Shown here: piece after piece, positions 33,905 through 42,554 of the stretch | How positions within the stretch are numbered: position 1 is the first letter of the stretch | How the letters are laid out: the number at the start of each line of letters is the position of its first letter | Assembly: GCA_004020315.1 (NCBI GenBank) | Contig: SAQG01000016.1 | Coordinates: 62,001 to 126,000 of the forward strand | Direction of reading: 5' to 3' | DNA length: 64,000 bases | From: Mesorhizobium sp. | GTDB taxonomy: Bacteria; Pseudomonadota; Alphaproteobacteria; Rhizobiales; Rhizobiaceae | Notes under the pieces: generated by a model | What the model was told of the DNA's origin: nothing | Seen by the model: the letters and a program-made list of their open reading frames with translations, nothing else | Database searches by the model: none | Made by a program: the position numbers and the translations under genes

Positions 33905-34873
33905 TCACTCCGGCAGCGCGTCGCCCCAGTCGAGCCGCCGCGCGGCCTTGAACATCTCGCCGTCGCGCTTGGTGAACAGTTTCTCGTCGGCACTGCCGTC
34001 CTTTTCGCAAAGTTTCAGCAGGACCTTGCCGGAGCCCGATTTCGGCGGTGCGATCACACGTGCCTGCGGCGGGGCAACAGCGTGGCGGGAGCCGGCGACG
34101 TAAATGAATTTCTCGTCCTCCCACGGCACGTCGGCATCCTTGGCCAGCCGGTGCAGGCGCGAACGCGCGACACGGCGCGAAAAATGGCACCAGTCGGGCG
34201 GCGCGAGCGGGCAGGGTGCCTCATGCGGGCAGGGCGCAAGCACATGCGCGCCCGCCTCGATCAGGTGCCGGCGCACGGCGAGGATGCGCTGCCATCCGGC
34301 CGGCGTGCCCGGCTCGACGACCAGCAGCGTGTCGTCGGCCAGGTGCCAGAGCCGGTCGATGAGTTTTGGCAGCGACGCCGGTCCGATCTCGTCCAGCACA
34401 TAGGCGCAGGTGACCAACTCGGCCGGCTTGAGATCGGCAAGGTCGATGGTGACATCGCCGGCCAGCCAGGCGACCCTGGCCGTCATCGCCTCAGTGGCAA
34501 GCGCCTCGCCGACCTGGCGCACCGCGGCGCTCGCCTCGATCAGCACCGCCTGCTCGAGGTCGGGCCAGAGATCGAGCGCGGCCCAAAGCACGGTCCCCGG
34601 GCCTGCGCCGACATCGAGCAGGGTTTTCGGCGCATAATCGGGTCTTGCGTCGCTGAGCGCATCGAGGCTGGCACGGACGGCGGCATAGGTCGCCGGCAGC
34701 CGCGCCGCCAAGTAGGCCTTGACCGCCATCTCCTCGGCCATATGCAGGCGGCCGTCACGCAATTCGGCACGGTAACGGTCCGATAGCGTTTTTGCCGCTT
34801 GCTTCAGCATCGGCAGTGGCACTTTTTCGAGGAGACGCTCGACGCCCTGTCGAAGCGGGACAGGCAATTCCAT
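33905..34873 (-). CDS. Rsm22-like small-subunit ribosomal methyltransferase
   Basis: A 322-residue protein of the mitochondrial-type Rsm22 family. The SAM-binding motif is TLLDVGAGPGTVLWAA (about 84-99) and a second motif is VTCAYVLDEIG. The Cys-rich segment CPHEAPCPLAPPDWCHFSRR, which binds a metal or Fe-S cluster in the family, is present with all expected cysteines. Yeast Rsm22 is needed for mitochondrial small-subunit assembly; the bacterial role is inferred only. ynfA lies 3 bp upstream on the same strand, so the two genes are co-transcribed. Confidence 0.87.
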   Translation of the reverse strand: MELPVPLRQGVERLLEKVPLPMLKQAAKTLSDRYRAELRDGRLHMAEEMAVKAYLAARLPATYAAVRASLDALSDARPDYAPKTLLDVGAGPGTVLWAALDLWPDLEQAVLIEASAAVRQVGEALATEAMTARVAWLAGDVTIDLADLKPAELVTCAYVLDEIGPASLPKLIDRLWHLADDTLLVVEPGTPAGWQRILAVRRHLIEAGAHVLAPCPHEAPCPLAPPDWCHFSRRVARSRLHRLAKDADVPWEDEKFIYVAGSRHAVAPPQARVIAPPKSGSGKVLLKLCEKDGSADEKLFTKRDGEMFKAARRLDWGDALPE

Positions 34874-34876
34874 AGC

Positions 34877-35200
34877 TCAGGCACCCCGAGGTGCGAGCAG
34901 GATGACCGAGGCGCCAACGATGCAGAGCGCCGAACCGGCAAGGTCCCAGCGGTCGGGGCGCACGCCTTCCACCAGCCACAGCCATCCGAGCGAGGCAGCG
35001 ATGTAAATGCCCCCATAGGCGGCATAGGCGCGGCCCGCCGCACTGATGTCTACCAGCGCCAGCAGGAAGCCGAACAGGGCGAGGGAGGCCAGGCCCGGCG
35101 CCAGCCACAGCGGCGACTTTCCCAGCCGCCACCACGCCCAGACCGAAAAGCAGCCGGCGATCTCGGCAAGGGCAGCAACGATGTAGATGAGATAGGTCAT
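34877..35200 (-). CDS. ynfA: YnfA-family (UPF0060) small membrane protein
   Basis: A 107-residue four-helix protein matching the UPF0060 family throughout (AALAEIAGCFSVWAWWRLGKSP, GRAYAAYGGIYIAASLGWLW, WDLAGSALCIVGASVILLAPRG). E. coli and Shigella YnfA behave as SMR-like cation/drug exporters. The ATG at 35200 agrees with the family start, but an intrinsic terminator-like hairpin ends directly against it, leaving the GAG of the only ribosome-binding candidate inside the stem. Expression is therefore likely to be controlled in the leader. Confidence 0.92.
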   Translation of the reverse strand: MTYLIYIVAALAEIAGCFSVWAWWRLGKSPLWLAPGLASLALFGFLLALVDISAAGRAYAAYGGIYIAASLGWLWLVEGVRPDRWDLAGSALCIVGASVILLAPRGA

Positions 35201-35235
35201 GAAAAAAGTCTCGCGGCGACGACGAGACCTTTTTC
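35201..35235 (-). promoter_or_regulatory. Terminator-like hairpin abutting the ynfA start codon
   Basis: On the minus strand, GAAAAAGGTCTCG (35235-35223), a 9-base loop, and CGAGACTTTTTTC (35213-35201) form a 13-bp stem with one mismatch, followed immediately by ATG. The 3' arm contains a run of six T residues. It can end the upstream cfa transcript and also hides the only GAG that could act as ynfA ribosome-binding site. Confidence 0.75.
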
Positions 35236-35284
35236 AGCGTGCGAGCCGGCAATGGCAAGCGGCAATGGTGTGATCGCCGGCAGT

Positions 35285-36574
35285 CTATTCCATATCCGCT
35301 ACCTTGCGGCGCCGCGTAGGCTTGGCGGCAGGGGCTTTTTGGCGATGCCCCATGTCGCGCATCTGCAACGCCTTCTCGCATTTGGCCATATAGTCGCGAG
35401 ACATCGGCAGCGTGTCGTTCTTCTTGGCAATCTGGATTTGGAAGACCACCAGATCCTGCCAGCGGAAGGCAGCTTCCGAAGCTGCCAGATAGAACTCCCA
35501 CATACGGCAGAACCGTTCGTCATAGATCGCCTTGGCCTTGTCGCGGTTGGCGGCGAAGCGCGCGCTCCAATGCTTCAGTGTCTCGGCGTAATGTAGCCGC
35601 AGGACTTCGATGTCGGTGACGATGAGGCCCGACTTTTCGATCGCCGGCATCACTTCCGAGAGTGAGGGGATGTAGCCCCCCGGAAAGATGTACTTGCGGA
35701 TGAAGGCGCTGGTTGCCCACGGCGCGCCGGAGCGGCCGATCGTGTGCAGCAGCATGACGCCGTCCGGCTTCAAAAGCGTCGCCGATTTGTCGAAGAAGGT
35801 GCGGAAGTGATTGACGCCGACATGCTCGAACATGCCGACCGAGACGATGCGGTCGAAGCGCTCGTTAAGCTCGCGATAATCCCTCAATTCGAAATGCGCG
35901 CGGTTTTCCAGGCCTTGCGCATGGGCGCGGTCGGTGGCCACGCCATGCTGCTCGGTCGACAACGTCACACCTTGCACGTCGACGTCGAAGGACTTAGCGA
36001 GATAGAGACCTAGCCCGCCCCAGCCGGAGCCGATGTCGAGCACCGTCTGGCCGGCCTTCAGCCTGAGCTTGGCGGCGATGTGGCGCTTCTTGGCGGCCTG
36101 CGCCTCGTCGAGCGTCATGTCCGGCTGCTCGAAATAGGCGCATGAATACTGCATGTCCTCGTCGAGAAAGAGCCTGTACAGATCGCCCGACAGATCATAG
36201 TGGCGCTGCACGTTGCGGCGCGCGCGCGCCGCTGTGTTGATCTGCTGGAGGCGACGGAAGGCGTGGCGCAGGCCCTCGATCGCCTTCGACCAGGTGGCGT
36301 CGATGCCGCCGCTGCCCATGTTCTGGAAGGCGATGCGCATCACCCCCAGCACGCCGCCCTCGAGTATGTCGAGTTCGCCGTCCATATAGGCTTCCGGCAC
36401 CGCAAGCATCGGATCGAAGGTGATGGCACGCTCGGCATGCGCCGTCTTGATGTGCATGTGCACCGGCTCGCCGCTGCCGTCGCCGAAAGTCACCGACAAG
36501 CCCTTCGGTCCGGTCACCTTGAGATTGCCGGTGCGCACCAGGCGGTCGAGAATGCGTTTCAGCAGAATATTCAT
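35285..36574 (-). CDS. cfa: Cyclopropane-fatty-acyl-phospholipid synthase family methyltransferase
   Basis: A 429-residue enzyme of the CFA family, which methylenates unsaturated acyl chains of membrane phospholipids using SAM. An N-terminal lipid-binding segment (residues 1-110) precedes the methyltransferase: RNVQRHYDLSGDLYRLFLDEDMQYSCAYF, SAM motif VLDIGSGWGGLGLYLA, and FDRIVSVGMFEHVGVNHF. The start is ATG 36574, after a GAGGGG stretch. The last 20 residues are Lys/Arg-rich. The rplI terminator upstream isolates it from the ribosomal operon. Rhizobia carry more than one cfa gene, so this need not be the main copy. Confidence 0.92.
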   Translation of the reverse strand: MNILLKRILDRLVRTGNLKVTGPKGLSVTFGDGSGEPVHMHIKTAHAERAITFDPMLAVPEAYMDGELDILEGGVLGVMRIAFQNMGSGGIDATWSKAIEGLRHAFRRLQQINTAARARRNVQRHYDLSGDLYRLFLDEDMQYSCAYFEQPDMTLDEAQAAKKRHIAAKLRLKAGQTVLDIGSGWGGLGLYLAKSFDVDVQGVTLSTEQHGVATDRAHAQGLENRAHFELRDYRELNERFDRIVSVGMFEHVGVNHFRTFFDKSATLLKPDGVMLLHTIGRSGAPWATSAFIRKYIFPGGYIPSLSEVMPAIEKSGLIVTDIEVLRLHYAETLKHWSARFAANRDKAKAIYDERFCRMWEFYLAASEAAFRWQDLVVFQIQIAKKNDTLPMSRDYMAKCEKALQMRDMGHRQKAPAAKPTRRRKVADME

Positions 36575-36654
36575 GACCAAACGTCCCCTCTCGGTCAGAC
36601 AGCCTGTCCTACTCTGCATCAATATATAGGGGTTCGAAAAGTTCCTTTTGGCAC

Positions 36655-36684
36655 AAAAATGCCCGGGCGAGGGGCCCGGGCATT
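36655..36684 (-). terminator. Rho-independent terminator after rplI
   Basis: Arms 36658-36668 and 36674-36684 (AATGCCCGGGC and its complement) form an 11-bp stem with loop GAGGG. On the minus strand it is followed by a run of T residues (36659-36655). It ends the rpsF-rpsR-rplI transcript. Confidence 0.88.
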
Positions 36685-36751
36685 GGTCCAGAAATGACTG
36701 GAAGCCGACGAAATGTTTTAAAGCGCCGCTCTGACGCCTTGTGACGTGCAA

Positions 36752-37336
36752 TCAGCCGTTATCTTCGCCGCCTTCGAACTCTGCATTAGGGTCGAAGAAG
36801 TTGTCCGGGCGCGCATTGTCGTTGATGTCGTCGCCATAGATGGCTTCGGCGGTGGTCAGCGTCTCGCCCTTGGCCTGGCGCTCGGCTTCGTCGGCCGTGC
36901 GGGCGATGTTGAGCGTGATGGTGACCTCGACTTCCGGATGCAGCGCGATCGCCACATTGGTGAGGCCAATGGTCTTGATCGGCTGGTTGAGCAGGATCTG
37001 GTTGCGGTTGACCGAAAAGCCCTCTGCCGTCAGCAACTCGGCGATGTCGCGGGTCGACACCGAGCCGTAGAGCTGGCCGGTTTCGCCGGCCGAACGCACG
37101 GCGATGAAGCTCTTGCCGTCGAGCTTTTCCGAAATCTGCATGGCCTCGGACTTGCGCTCGAGGTTGCGGGCTTCGAGCTGGGCACGCTGACCTTCGAATT
37201 TTTTCTTGTTGGCTTCGTTGGCGCGCAGCGCCTTGCCCTGCGGCAGCAGGAAGTTGCGGGCGAATCCATCCTTGACCCTGACGGTATCGCCCATCTGGCC
37301 GAGGCGGGAAACGCGCTCGAGAAGAATGACTTCCAT
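36752..37336 (-). CDS. rplI: 50S ribosomal protein L9
   Basis: A 194-residue ribosomal protein. The N-terminal 23S-rRNA-binding domain (MEVILLERVSRLGQMGDTVRVKDGFARNFLLPQGKA) is followed by the long connecting helix (about residues 45-80) and the C-terminal domain (IKTIGLTNVAIALHPEVEVTI). About 45 residues longer than E. coli L9, it has the acidic tail (DDINDNARPDNFFDPNAEFEGG) typical of alphaproteobacteria. It is the last gene of the rpsF operon; a hairpin between rpsR and rplI may reduce its expression. Confidence 0.98.
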   Translation of the reverse strand: MEVILLERVSRLGQMGDTVRVKDGFARNFLLPQGKALRANEANKKKFEGQRAQLEARNLERKSEAMQISEKLDGKSFIAVRSAGETGQLYGSVSTRDIAELLTAEGFSVNRNQILLNQPIKTIGLTNVAIALHPEVEVTITLNIARTADEAERQAKGETLTTAEAIYGDDINDNARPDNFFDPNAEFEGGEDNG

Positions 37337-37513
37337 GGTTTTGTTCCTTCGTTTGGGCGCCGCATCACTGGCATCGACGCCGAATTGTCTGGGAACAGGT
37401 CAGGAAGCTGAGGGCGTCGCCGCCTATGTCGCTGTCCTGCCTGTCGCGGCAGTTAGAGGTCTTCACCTCAACCCGGGATTTGATGGCAACCCTGCGGCGC
37501 CCGTCGCCGTGGG

Positions 37514-37539
37514 AAAAGCGGGCGGCGAAACCGCCCGCT
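37514..37539 (-). terminator. Hairpin with short T-run between rpsR and rplI (attenuator or partial terminator)
   Basis: AGCGGGCGG (37517-37525) and CCGCCCGCT (37531-37539) form a perfect 9-bp stem around CGAAA. On the minus strand TTTT follows. It lies 10 bp beyond the rpsR stop and 178 bp before the rplI start, so it could lower L9 relative to S6 and S18. Confidence 0.65.
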
Positions 37540-37548
37540 GAGAGAGTG

Positions 37549-37797
37549 TTAGCGAACCACGTAGGGCAGCAGGCCGAGGAAGCGGGCGCGCTTGATCGCC
37601 TTGGCGAGCTCGCGCTGCTTCTTCTGGCTGACGGCGGTGATGCGCGACGGCACGATCTTGCCGCGCTCGGAAATGTAGCGCTGCAGAAGACGTACGTCCT
37701 TGTAGTCGATCTTGGGCGCGTTGGCGCCGGAGAACGGGCAGGTTTTGCGGCGGCGATGGAACGGGCGCCGGGTCGGGATCTGATTGATGTCGACCAT
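37549..37797 (-). CDS. rpsR: 30S ribosomal protein S18
   Basis: An 82-residue ribosomal protein with the family hallmark CPFSGANAPKIDYKDVRLLQRYISERGKIVPSRITAV, which binds 16S rRNA and S6. Length is normal. The ATG overlaps the rpsF stop (TAATG), giving tight coupling that suits the S6-S18 heterodimer. Confidence 0.99.
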   Translation of the reverse strand: MVDINQIPTRRPFHRRRKTCPFSGANAPKIDYKDVRLLQRYISERGKIVPSRITAVSQKKQRELAKAIKRARFLGLLPYVVR

Positions 37798-38291
37798 TAT
37801 TCTGCACCCCCTTCAACACCTTCGCGCGGACGGCGCGGACCACGATCTGCACCAGCATCGCCACCGAAGCTGCGCGGCGGGCGATCACCACGGTCGCCGC
37901 GATCACGGTCGCCGAACGAGCGTGGGCCGCGGTCGCGGTCGCCGAAACCGCCGCGTTCCGAGCGCTCTTCGCGCTTCTGCATCATCGCCGACGGGCCTTC
38001 CTCATGCGCATCGACCTTGATGGTGAGGAAACGCAGCACATCCTCGGACAGGCCCATCTGGCGCTCCATCTCGTTGAGCGCGGCCGGCGGGCAGGTGATG
38101 TCCATCAGCGTGTAGTATGCCTTCCGGTTCTTGTTGACCCGGTAGGTGAGGGACTTCAGTCCCCAGTTCTCGACCCGGCCGACGGACCCGCCATTCGCTG
38201 AGATGACGCCCTTGTACTGTTCGACAAGCGCATCGACCTGCTGCTGCGAGAGGTCCTGCCGGGCAAGAAACACATGTTCGTAAAGAGCCAT
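37797..38291 (-). CDS. rpsF: 30S ribosomal protein S6
   Basis: A 164-residue protein. The conserved S6 fold covers about residues 1-100 (MALYEHVFLARQDLSQQQVDALVEQY, GLKSLTYRVNKNRKAYYTLMDI). The last 45 residues are a charged tail with RDRG, GDRGD and RRPRE repeats, long for S6 but common in rhizobia. It heads the rpsF-rpsR-rplI operon. The start is ATG 38291; frames from further upstream are not conserved. The 306-bp gap to the next gene upstream carries a sigma-70-like promoter. Confidence 0.98.
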   Translation of the reverse strand: MALYEHVFLARQDLSQQQVDALVEQYKGVISANGGSVGRVENWGLKSLTYRVNKNRKAYYTLMDITCPPAALNEMERQMGLSEDVLRFLTIKVDAHEEGPSAMMQKREERSERGGFGDRDRGPRSFGDRDRGDRGDRPPRSFGGDAGADRGPRRPREGVEGGAE

Positions 38292-38521
38292 ATTGTTCTT
38301 TGCCTTTCTTCGTTTCTCTCCCGGTTCCCGGCGGCAAAAGCCTCTGCAACTTCTCTGACCCGCCGATCCCTGGAGAGGGGGGCGGAGAAGAAAGGAGCAT
38401 GACGAGACGGTCGAGAGCGGAGACACGGGAGGCGGAAGCACTTCTGGCTCCACACGAAGGTGTTCGAAAAAACCTCCGGCCCTCCGTTCAGCCCCCAGCA
38501 AGGACCGGCAGATTGCGGGCG

Positions 38522-38549
38522 TCTATACAGGAATTTGGCCGCAAGGCAA
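38522..38549 (-). promoter_or_regulatory. Predicted promoter of the rpsF operon
   Basis: On the minus strand TTGCCT (38549-38544), a 16-bp spacer and TATAGA (38527-38522). The start point near 38515 gives a leader of about 220 bases before rpsF. The rest of 38292-38597 shows no coding frame that I can support. Confidence 0.45.
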
Positions 38550-38597
38550 GGGCGAGCCGAAGACCCGCCGCTCCAAGGACCACATGTCGCGGCATCT

Positions 38598-40523
38598 TCA
38601 GCTTGTGTGCGGGACGAGCTTCTTCACCGTTTCCGGGAAGAAATCGGGCGCTGCACGGCGCTTGCCGAACATCATGTCGTATTGCAGCAGACGGAAATCG
38701 CGGATGGCCGGGTCGATTTTCTTCTTGCGCGCCCAGTCCGGCGTGGCCTCGCCTGCCGGCGTCAACAGCAGATTGCGGTCGACGACACTATAACGCTTGC
38801 GCATCTGGCCGAGAAAGCCGGTGTAGTAGGGGTGGCTGATCCCGGCCGTGGTCAGGATATGGTAAGGCAGGAAAGCGGGACTGACAGCGCCCATATCCGC
38901 GGCCGGACCGGCGCGGTTCGACCATACGATCAGCGGCGTCCGGTGATGCAGCAGCATCTGGTCAGGCGGCTCTTTGCGCGGCGCGACATTGTCCTTGAGG
39001 AAGCCGGTTTCGACATAGACCGGACCGAGCGGCGGCAGATGGTCGCCGAAGAAAGCGATGACCGTCGGCCGTTCGCGGTTCTTCGCCCATTCGACAAGCC
39101 GTTCGAGGCCCTTGTCGGCATCGGCTGCACCCTCTGTGAAGCTCAGCAGCGAATCCTTTGCCCACTGGCTGGTCGGCGCCTGCACCTTATGGGTCGGATT
39201 GTAGTAGCGGTTCGGCTCGTAGGGTCCGTGGTTTTGCAGGCTGACGGCGAAGAAGAAGAACGGATCGTCGGTGGCGTCGGCCTCGCGGATGATCTCGTCG
39301 GTCATCGCCGCATCTGAGGCCAGCGGCCCGCGCTTTTCGAGGTATGGCATGTTTTCCTCCGACTTGAACTCGTCGAAGCCGAAATCCGCATAGACCGGCG
39401 TGCGGTTCCAGAACCAGCTCGTGCCCGGATGGATGGCGCGCGTCGCATAGCCCTGGCTCTTCAGGAATGTCGCCATCGACGGCACCGGCGCGCGGACATA
39501 TTGCTGATAGGGGATGCTGCCGGCCGGCAGGAAGGCGTTGGAAAAGCCCGTCAGCGCCTCGAACTCGACATTGGCGGTCATGCCGCCGAATTCGGGTGAG
39601 AACACATGGCCCGAGCGCAGCGCTCGCGCGGTGGGAATCGGGTCGGGCGTGATGGTGACGCCGGGCAGCTCGGTCGGATCCCAGAAGGATTCGCTCATGA
39701 CGATAATGATGTCGGGCTTCTCGGCCGGTACGGAGGCCGTCACATCAGACCTGTCGATCGCCGCGATTGACTTGTCGGAATAACCGGCAGGCGCCGAGAC
39801 ATGGGCCATCGGCACGTTGAGCGCGAAGGCGAGCGCGAAGCCGTTGGAGGCGTAGTTTTCCTTCTGGTCCCACATGATCGGGATGATCTGTAGCCGGTCA
39901 CGGGTCCATGAGAAGGTCGCGTAATCCATGATCGAGACGAAGAAGGCGAGCAGCGGCACGGTCAGCGTCAGCCGGGCCAGGCGACCCTTGCGGCTGAGCG
40001 CCGGTACCCGGCGGTGCCACAGCCGCCAGCCATAAACGAGCAGCGACAGGCTACCGACGATACCGACCGCCAAAGCGATGGCGGTTCCCGGACGTTCGCG
40101 CACCAGCAGCGGCATCAGCGCCACGATCTGGCGTGAATAGAGGAAATCGGTCGGATAAAGCGGATCACCGAGATAGAGCGATTTCTGATGGCCGACAAAG
40201 GCCAGCGCCAGGGTCAGCGGCGCGACGATCATCAGGCTCTGATGGCTGCGGCCGAGCACGGCGTCGAGACCGATCAGGATCAGCGCAAAGATGATGATGG
40301 TGGTCCAGCCCGGCTTGAAGGGCTGCAGGAAGAAGGCGACGGTGCCGGCAAAGTCGCCGCGCACGATCAATTCGATCGCAAAAACCAGGATGGTGGCGGC
40401 GAGAAGGCTGACGAGGCCATAGCGTATAACAGGCCATTTCCGGCCCGGCAGATAGCCGGTGGCCGGATCGCCTTCCAGAAACTGTGGCGCGACTTTGTCA
40501 ACGCCTTTCCTAGTCCTTGCCAC
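38598..40523 (-). CDS. LTA-synthase-like membrane sulfatase/phosphoglycerol transferase
   Basis: A 641-residue inner-membrane protein. About five helices occupy residues 25-210. A periplasmic alkaline-phosphatase-fold domain follows: IIIVMSESFWDPTEL (first metal region), GGMTANVEFEALTGFSNAFLP (nucleophile Thr in NVEFEALTG context), FFFFAVSLQNHGPYEPNRY and TVIAFFGDHLPPLG (metal Asp-His). Relatives transfer phosphoglycerol to lipoteichoic acid or, in Gram-negatives, to periplasmic glucans (OpgB-like). A role in modifying cyclic glucans is plausible but unproven. I favour GTG 40523 (GGGGGA upstream) over GTG 40547. It is divergent from fabD. Confidence 0.83.
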   Translation of the reverse strand: MARTRKGVDKVAPQFLEGDPATGYLPGRKWPVIRYGLVSLLAATILVFAIELIVRGDFAGTVAFFLQPFKPGWTTIIIFALILIGLDAVLGRSHQSLMIVAPLTLALAFVGHQKSLYLGDPLYPTDFLYSRQIVALMPLLVRERPGTAIALAVGIVGSLSLLVYGWRLWHRRVPALSRKGRLARLTLTVPLLAFFVSIMDYATFSWTRDRLQIIPIMWDQKENYASNGFALAFALNVPMAHVSAPAGYSDKSIAAIDRSDVTASVPAEKPDIIIVMSESFWDPTELPGVTITPDPIPTARALRSGHVFSPEFGGMTANVEFEALTGFSNAFLPAGSIPYQQYVRAPVPSMATFLKSQGYATRAIHPGTSWFWNRTPVYADFGFDEFKSEENMPYLEKRGPLASDAAMTDEIIREADATDDPFFFFAVSLQNHGPYEPNRYYNPTHKVQAPTSQWAKDSLLSFTEGAADADKGLERLVEWAKNRERPTVIAFFGDHLPPLGPVYVETGFLKDNVAPRKEPPDQMLLHHRTPLIVWSNRAGPAADMGAVSPAFLPYHILTTAGISHPYYTGFLGQMRKRYSVVDRNLLLTPAGEATPDWARKKKIDPAIRDFRLLQYDMMFGKRRAAPDFFPETVKKLVPHTS

Positions 40524-40644
40524 CTTACAATTCCCCCGACCATACACAAACGTGTCATTGAGCTGTCATCGATATGTCACGAAAAGCTAGCGCCTGTGGC
40601 TGAAATAAGAAGAGCCAGCAAACGAATCGTGAGCGATTTTCATC

Positions 40645-40722
40645 ATGAGTGATCGACAAAAAGCCTTTTGGAACAGGTACTCGGCCACCGATGCCGAGCC
40701 GGAGCAGCCCGGGTCGGGCTGA
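40645..40722 (+). CDS. Possible 25-residue peptide upstream of fabD
   Basis: A short frame ATG to TGA encoding MSDRQKAFWNRYSATDAEPE plus five more residues, 68 bp before fabD. Codon use looks normal, but no clear ribosome-binding site precedes it and there is no homologue I recognise. It ends inside a perfect CAGCCCG-GGT-CGGGCTG hairpin (40706-40722). It could be a leader peptide or a chance frame. Confidence 0.25.
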   Translation: MSDRQKAFWNRYSATDAEPEQPGSG

Positions 40723-40790
40723 TGGCGGACTTGACTTGCCCGCCCGCCTTGCGTCACAGGCAGGAAAAATCAGCCGCTTTGGAGCCACAC

Positions 40791-41732
40791 ATGGCCGTCG
40801 CATTCACCTTTCCGGGACAGGGCAGCCAGGCTGTCGGGATGGGCAAGGACCTCGCCGACGCCTTTTCGGAATCGCGGAAGATATTCGAAGAGGTCGACGA
40901 CGCGCTTGGCGAAAACCTATCGAAGCTGATCTGGGAAGGGCCGGAAGAGAGGCTGACGCTGACCGCCAATGCCCAGCCGGCGCTGATGGCTGTATCGCTC
41001 GCCGCGATCCGGGCACTGGAATCGCGCGGCTTCTCGCTGAAGGACAAGGTCGCCTATGTCGCCGGCCATTCGCTTGGCGAATATTCGGCACTTGCCGCCG
41101 CCGGTTTCGTTTCGGTCGCCGATGCGGCCCGGCTCTTGCGTATCCGCGGCAATGCCATGCAGGCGGCTGTGCCGGCCGGTGAAGGCGCCATGGCGGCGAT
41201 CATCGGGCTGGAACAGGCCGATGTCGAAGACGCCTGCGCTGAAGCGGCCAAAGGTTCAGTTTGCCAGATCGCCAACGACAATGGCGGTGGCCAACTGGTG
41301 ATCTCCGGCGCCAAGGCGGCGGTCGAACTGGCGGCGAGACTGTGCATGGAAAAGGGCGCCAAGCGGGCGCTGATCTTGCAGGTCTCGGCGCCCTTCCATT
41401 CGGCGCTGATGGCACCGGCGGCCGAGGTCATGCGCGAGGCGCTGGCCGGTGTCACGAAGAACGCGCCGTTCGTGCCCGTGATCTCCAACGTATCGGTCAC
41501 CCCGTCCAGCGATCCGGACGCAATCGCCCGCCGCCTGGTCGAACAGGTGACCGGCCGCGTGCGCTGGCGCGAAACCGTGGAGTGGTTCGGCGCGAATGGC
41601 GTTGCAACGCTTTACGAGGTGGGCGCCGGCAAGGTGCTGTCGGGACTGGCGCGGCGCATCAACCGCGACACTGCCGCCAGCGCCGTCGGCACCCCGGCCG
41701 AGGTCGAGGCGGCGCTGGCGGCGCTCGCATAA
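40791..41732 (+). CDS. fabD: Malonyl-CoA:ACP transacylase
   Basis: A 313-residue enzyme loading malonate onto acyl carrier protein for fatty-acid elongation. The nucleophile S94 is in GHSLGE (92-97), the FPGQGSQ motif is at 7-13, and the catalytic His is in SAPFHSALM. The start ATG 40791 has GGAG seven bases upstream. It is first in the fabD-fabG-acpP-fabF cluster; fabG starts 56 bp later. Confidence 0.98.
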   Translation: MAVAFTFPGQGSQAVGMGKDLADAFSESRKIFEEVDDALGENLSKLIWEGPEERLTLTANAQPALMAVSLAAIRALESRGFSLKDKVAYVAGHSLGEYSALAAAGFVSVADAARLLRIRGNAMQAAVPAGEGAMAAIIGLEQADVEDACAEAAKGSVCQIANDNGGGQLVISGAKAAVELAARLCMEKGAKRALILQVSAPFHSALMAPAAEVMREALAGVTKNAPFVPVISNVSVTPSSDPDAIARRLVEQVTGRVRWRETVEWFGANGVATLYEVGAGKVLSGLARRINRDTAASAVGTPAEVEAALAALA

Positions 41733-41788
41733 CCGCCGAGATTTGACCCCGCCCGTGTAGGGTGTTCTCTTAGATCAGGAGACAAGAC

Positions 41789-42526
41789 ATGTTCGAATTG
41801 ACCGGCCGCAAGGCGCTTGTCACAGGCGCATCGGGAGGTATCGGCGAAGCAATCGCCAGGGTGCTGCATGCGCAGGGCGCCGTCGTCGGCCTGCATGGCA
41901 CTCGCGTCGAAAAGCTGGAAACGCTGGCTGCCGAACTCGGCGACCGGGTCAAGCTGTTCCCGGCGAACCTTTCCAATCGCGACGAGGTCAAGGCGCTGGG
42001 CCAGAAGGTCGAGGCCGAACTCGAAGGCCTCGACATTCTCGTCAACAACGCCGGCATCACCAAGGACGGGCTGTTCGTGCGCATGGCGGACGCCGACTGG
42101 GATACGGTGCTCGAGGTCAATCTGACCGCCGTGTTCCGGCTGACCCGCGAACTGACCCATCCGATGATGCGGCGCCGGCATGGCCGCATCATCAACATCA
42201 CCTCTGTGGTTGGCGTCACCGGCAATCCCGGCCAAACCAATTACTGCGCCTCCAAGGCCGGCATGATCGGCTTTTCCAAGTCGCTGGCGCAGGAGATCGC
42301 CACCCGCAACATCACCGTCAACTGCGTCGCTCCGGGCTTCATCGAATCAGCAATGACCGACAAACTCAACGACAAGCAGAAAGAGGCGATCATGGCGGCG
42401 ATTCCGACGCGGCGCATGGGCACCACCGCCGAAGTCGCCTCCGCCGTCGCCTACCTCGCTTCCAACGAAGCTGCCTATGTCACCGGCCAGACCATTCACG
42501 TGAATGGCGGCATGGCGATGATTTGA
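41789..42526 (+). CDS. fabG: 3-oxoacyl-ACP reductase
   Basis: A 245-residue NADPH-dependent SDR reducing beta-ketoacyl-ACP. TGASGGIG is at 12-19, NNAG at 86-89, and the catalytic S139, Y152 and K156 (NYCASKAG). The C terminus VTGQTIHVNGGMAMI is typical of FabG. A good ribosome-binding site (AGGAGA) precedes ATG 41789. acpP, its partner protein's gene, follows after a strong promoter. Confidence 0.98.
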   Translation: MFELTGRKALVTGASGGIGEAIARVLHAQGAVVGLHGTRVEKLETLAAELGDRVKLFPANLSNRDEVKALGQKVEAELEGLDILVNNAGITKDGLFVRMADADWDTVLEVNLTAVFRLTRELTHPMMRRRHGRIINITSVVGVTGNPGQTNYCASKAGMIGFSKSLAQEIATRNITVNCVAPGFIESAMTDKLNDKQKEAIMAAIPTRRMGTTAEVASAVAYLASNEAAYVTGQTIHVNGGMAMI

Positions 42527-42554
42527 CAGTTACGGGAAAACACCCCTTTTCACC

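Noticed and set aside
38460..39317. Plus-strand open frame opposite the 3' end of the sulfatase-like gene
   Set aside because: The minus-strand protein has clear alkaline-phosphatase-fold motifs; the plus frame has Arg/Gly-rich composition typical of a shadow.
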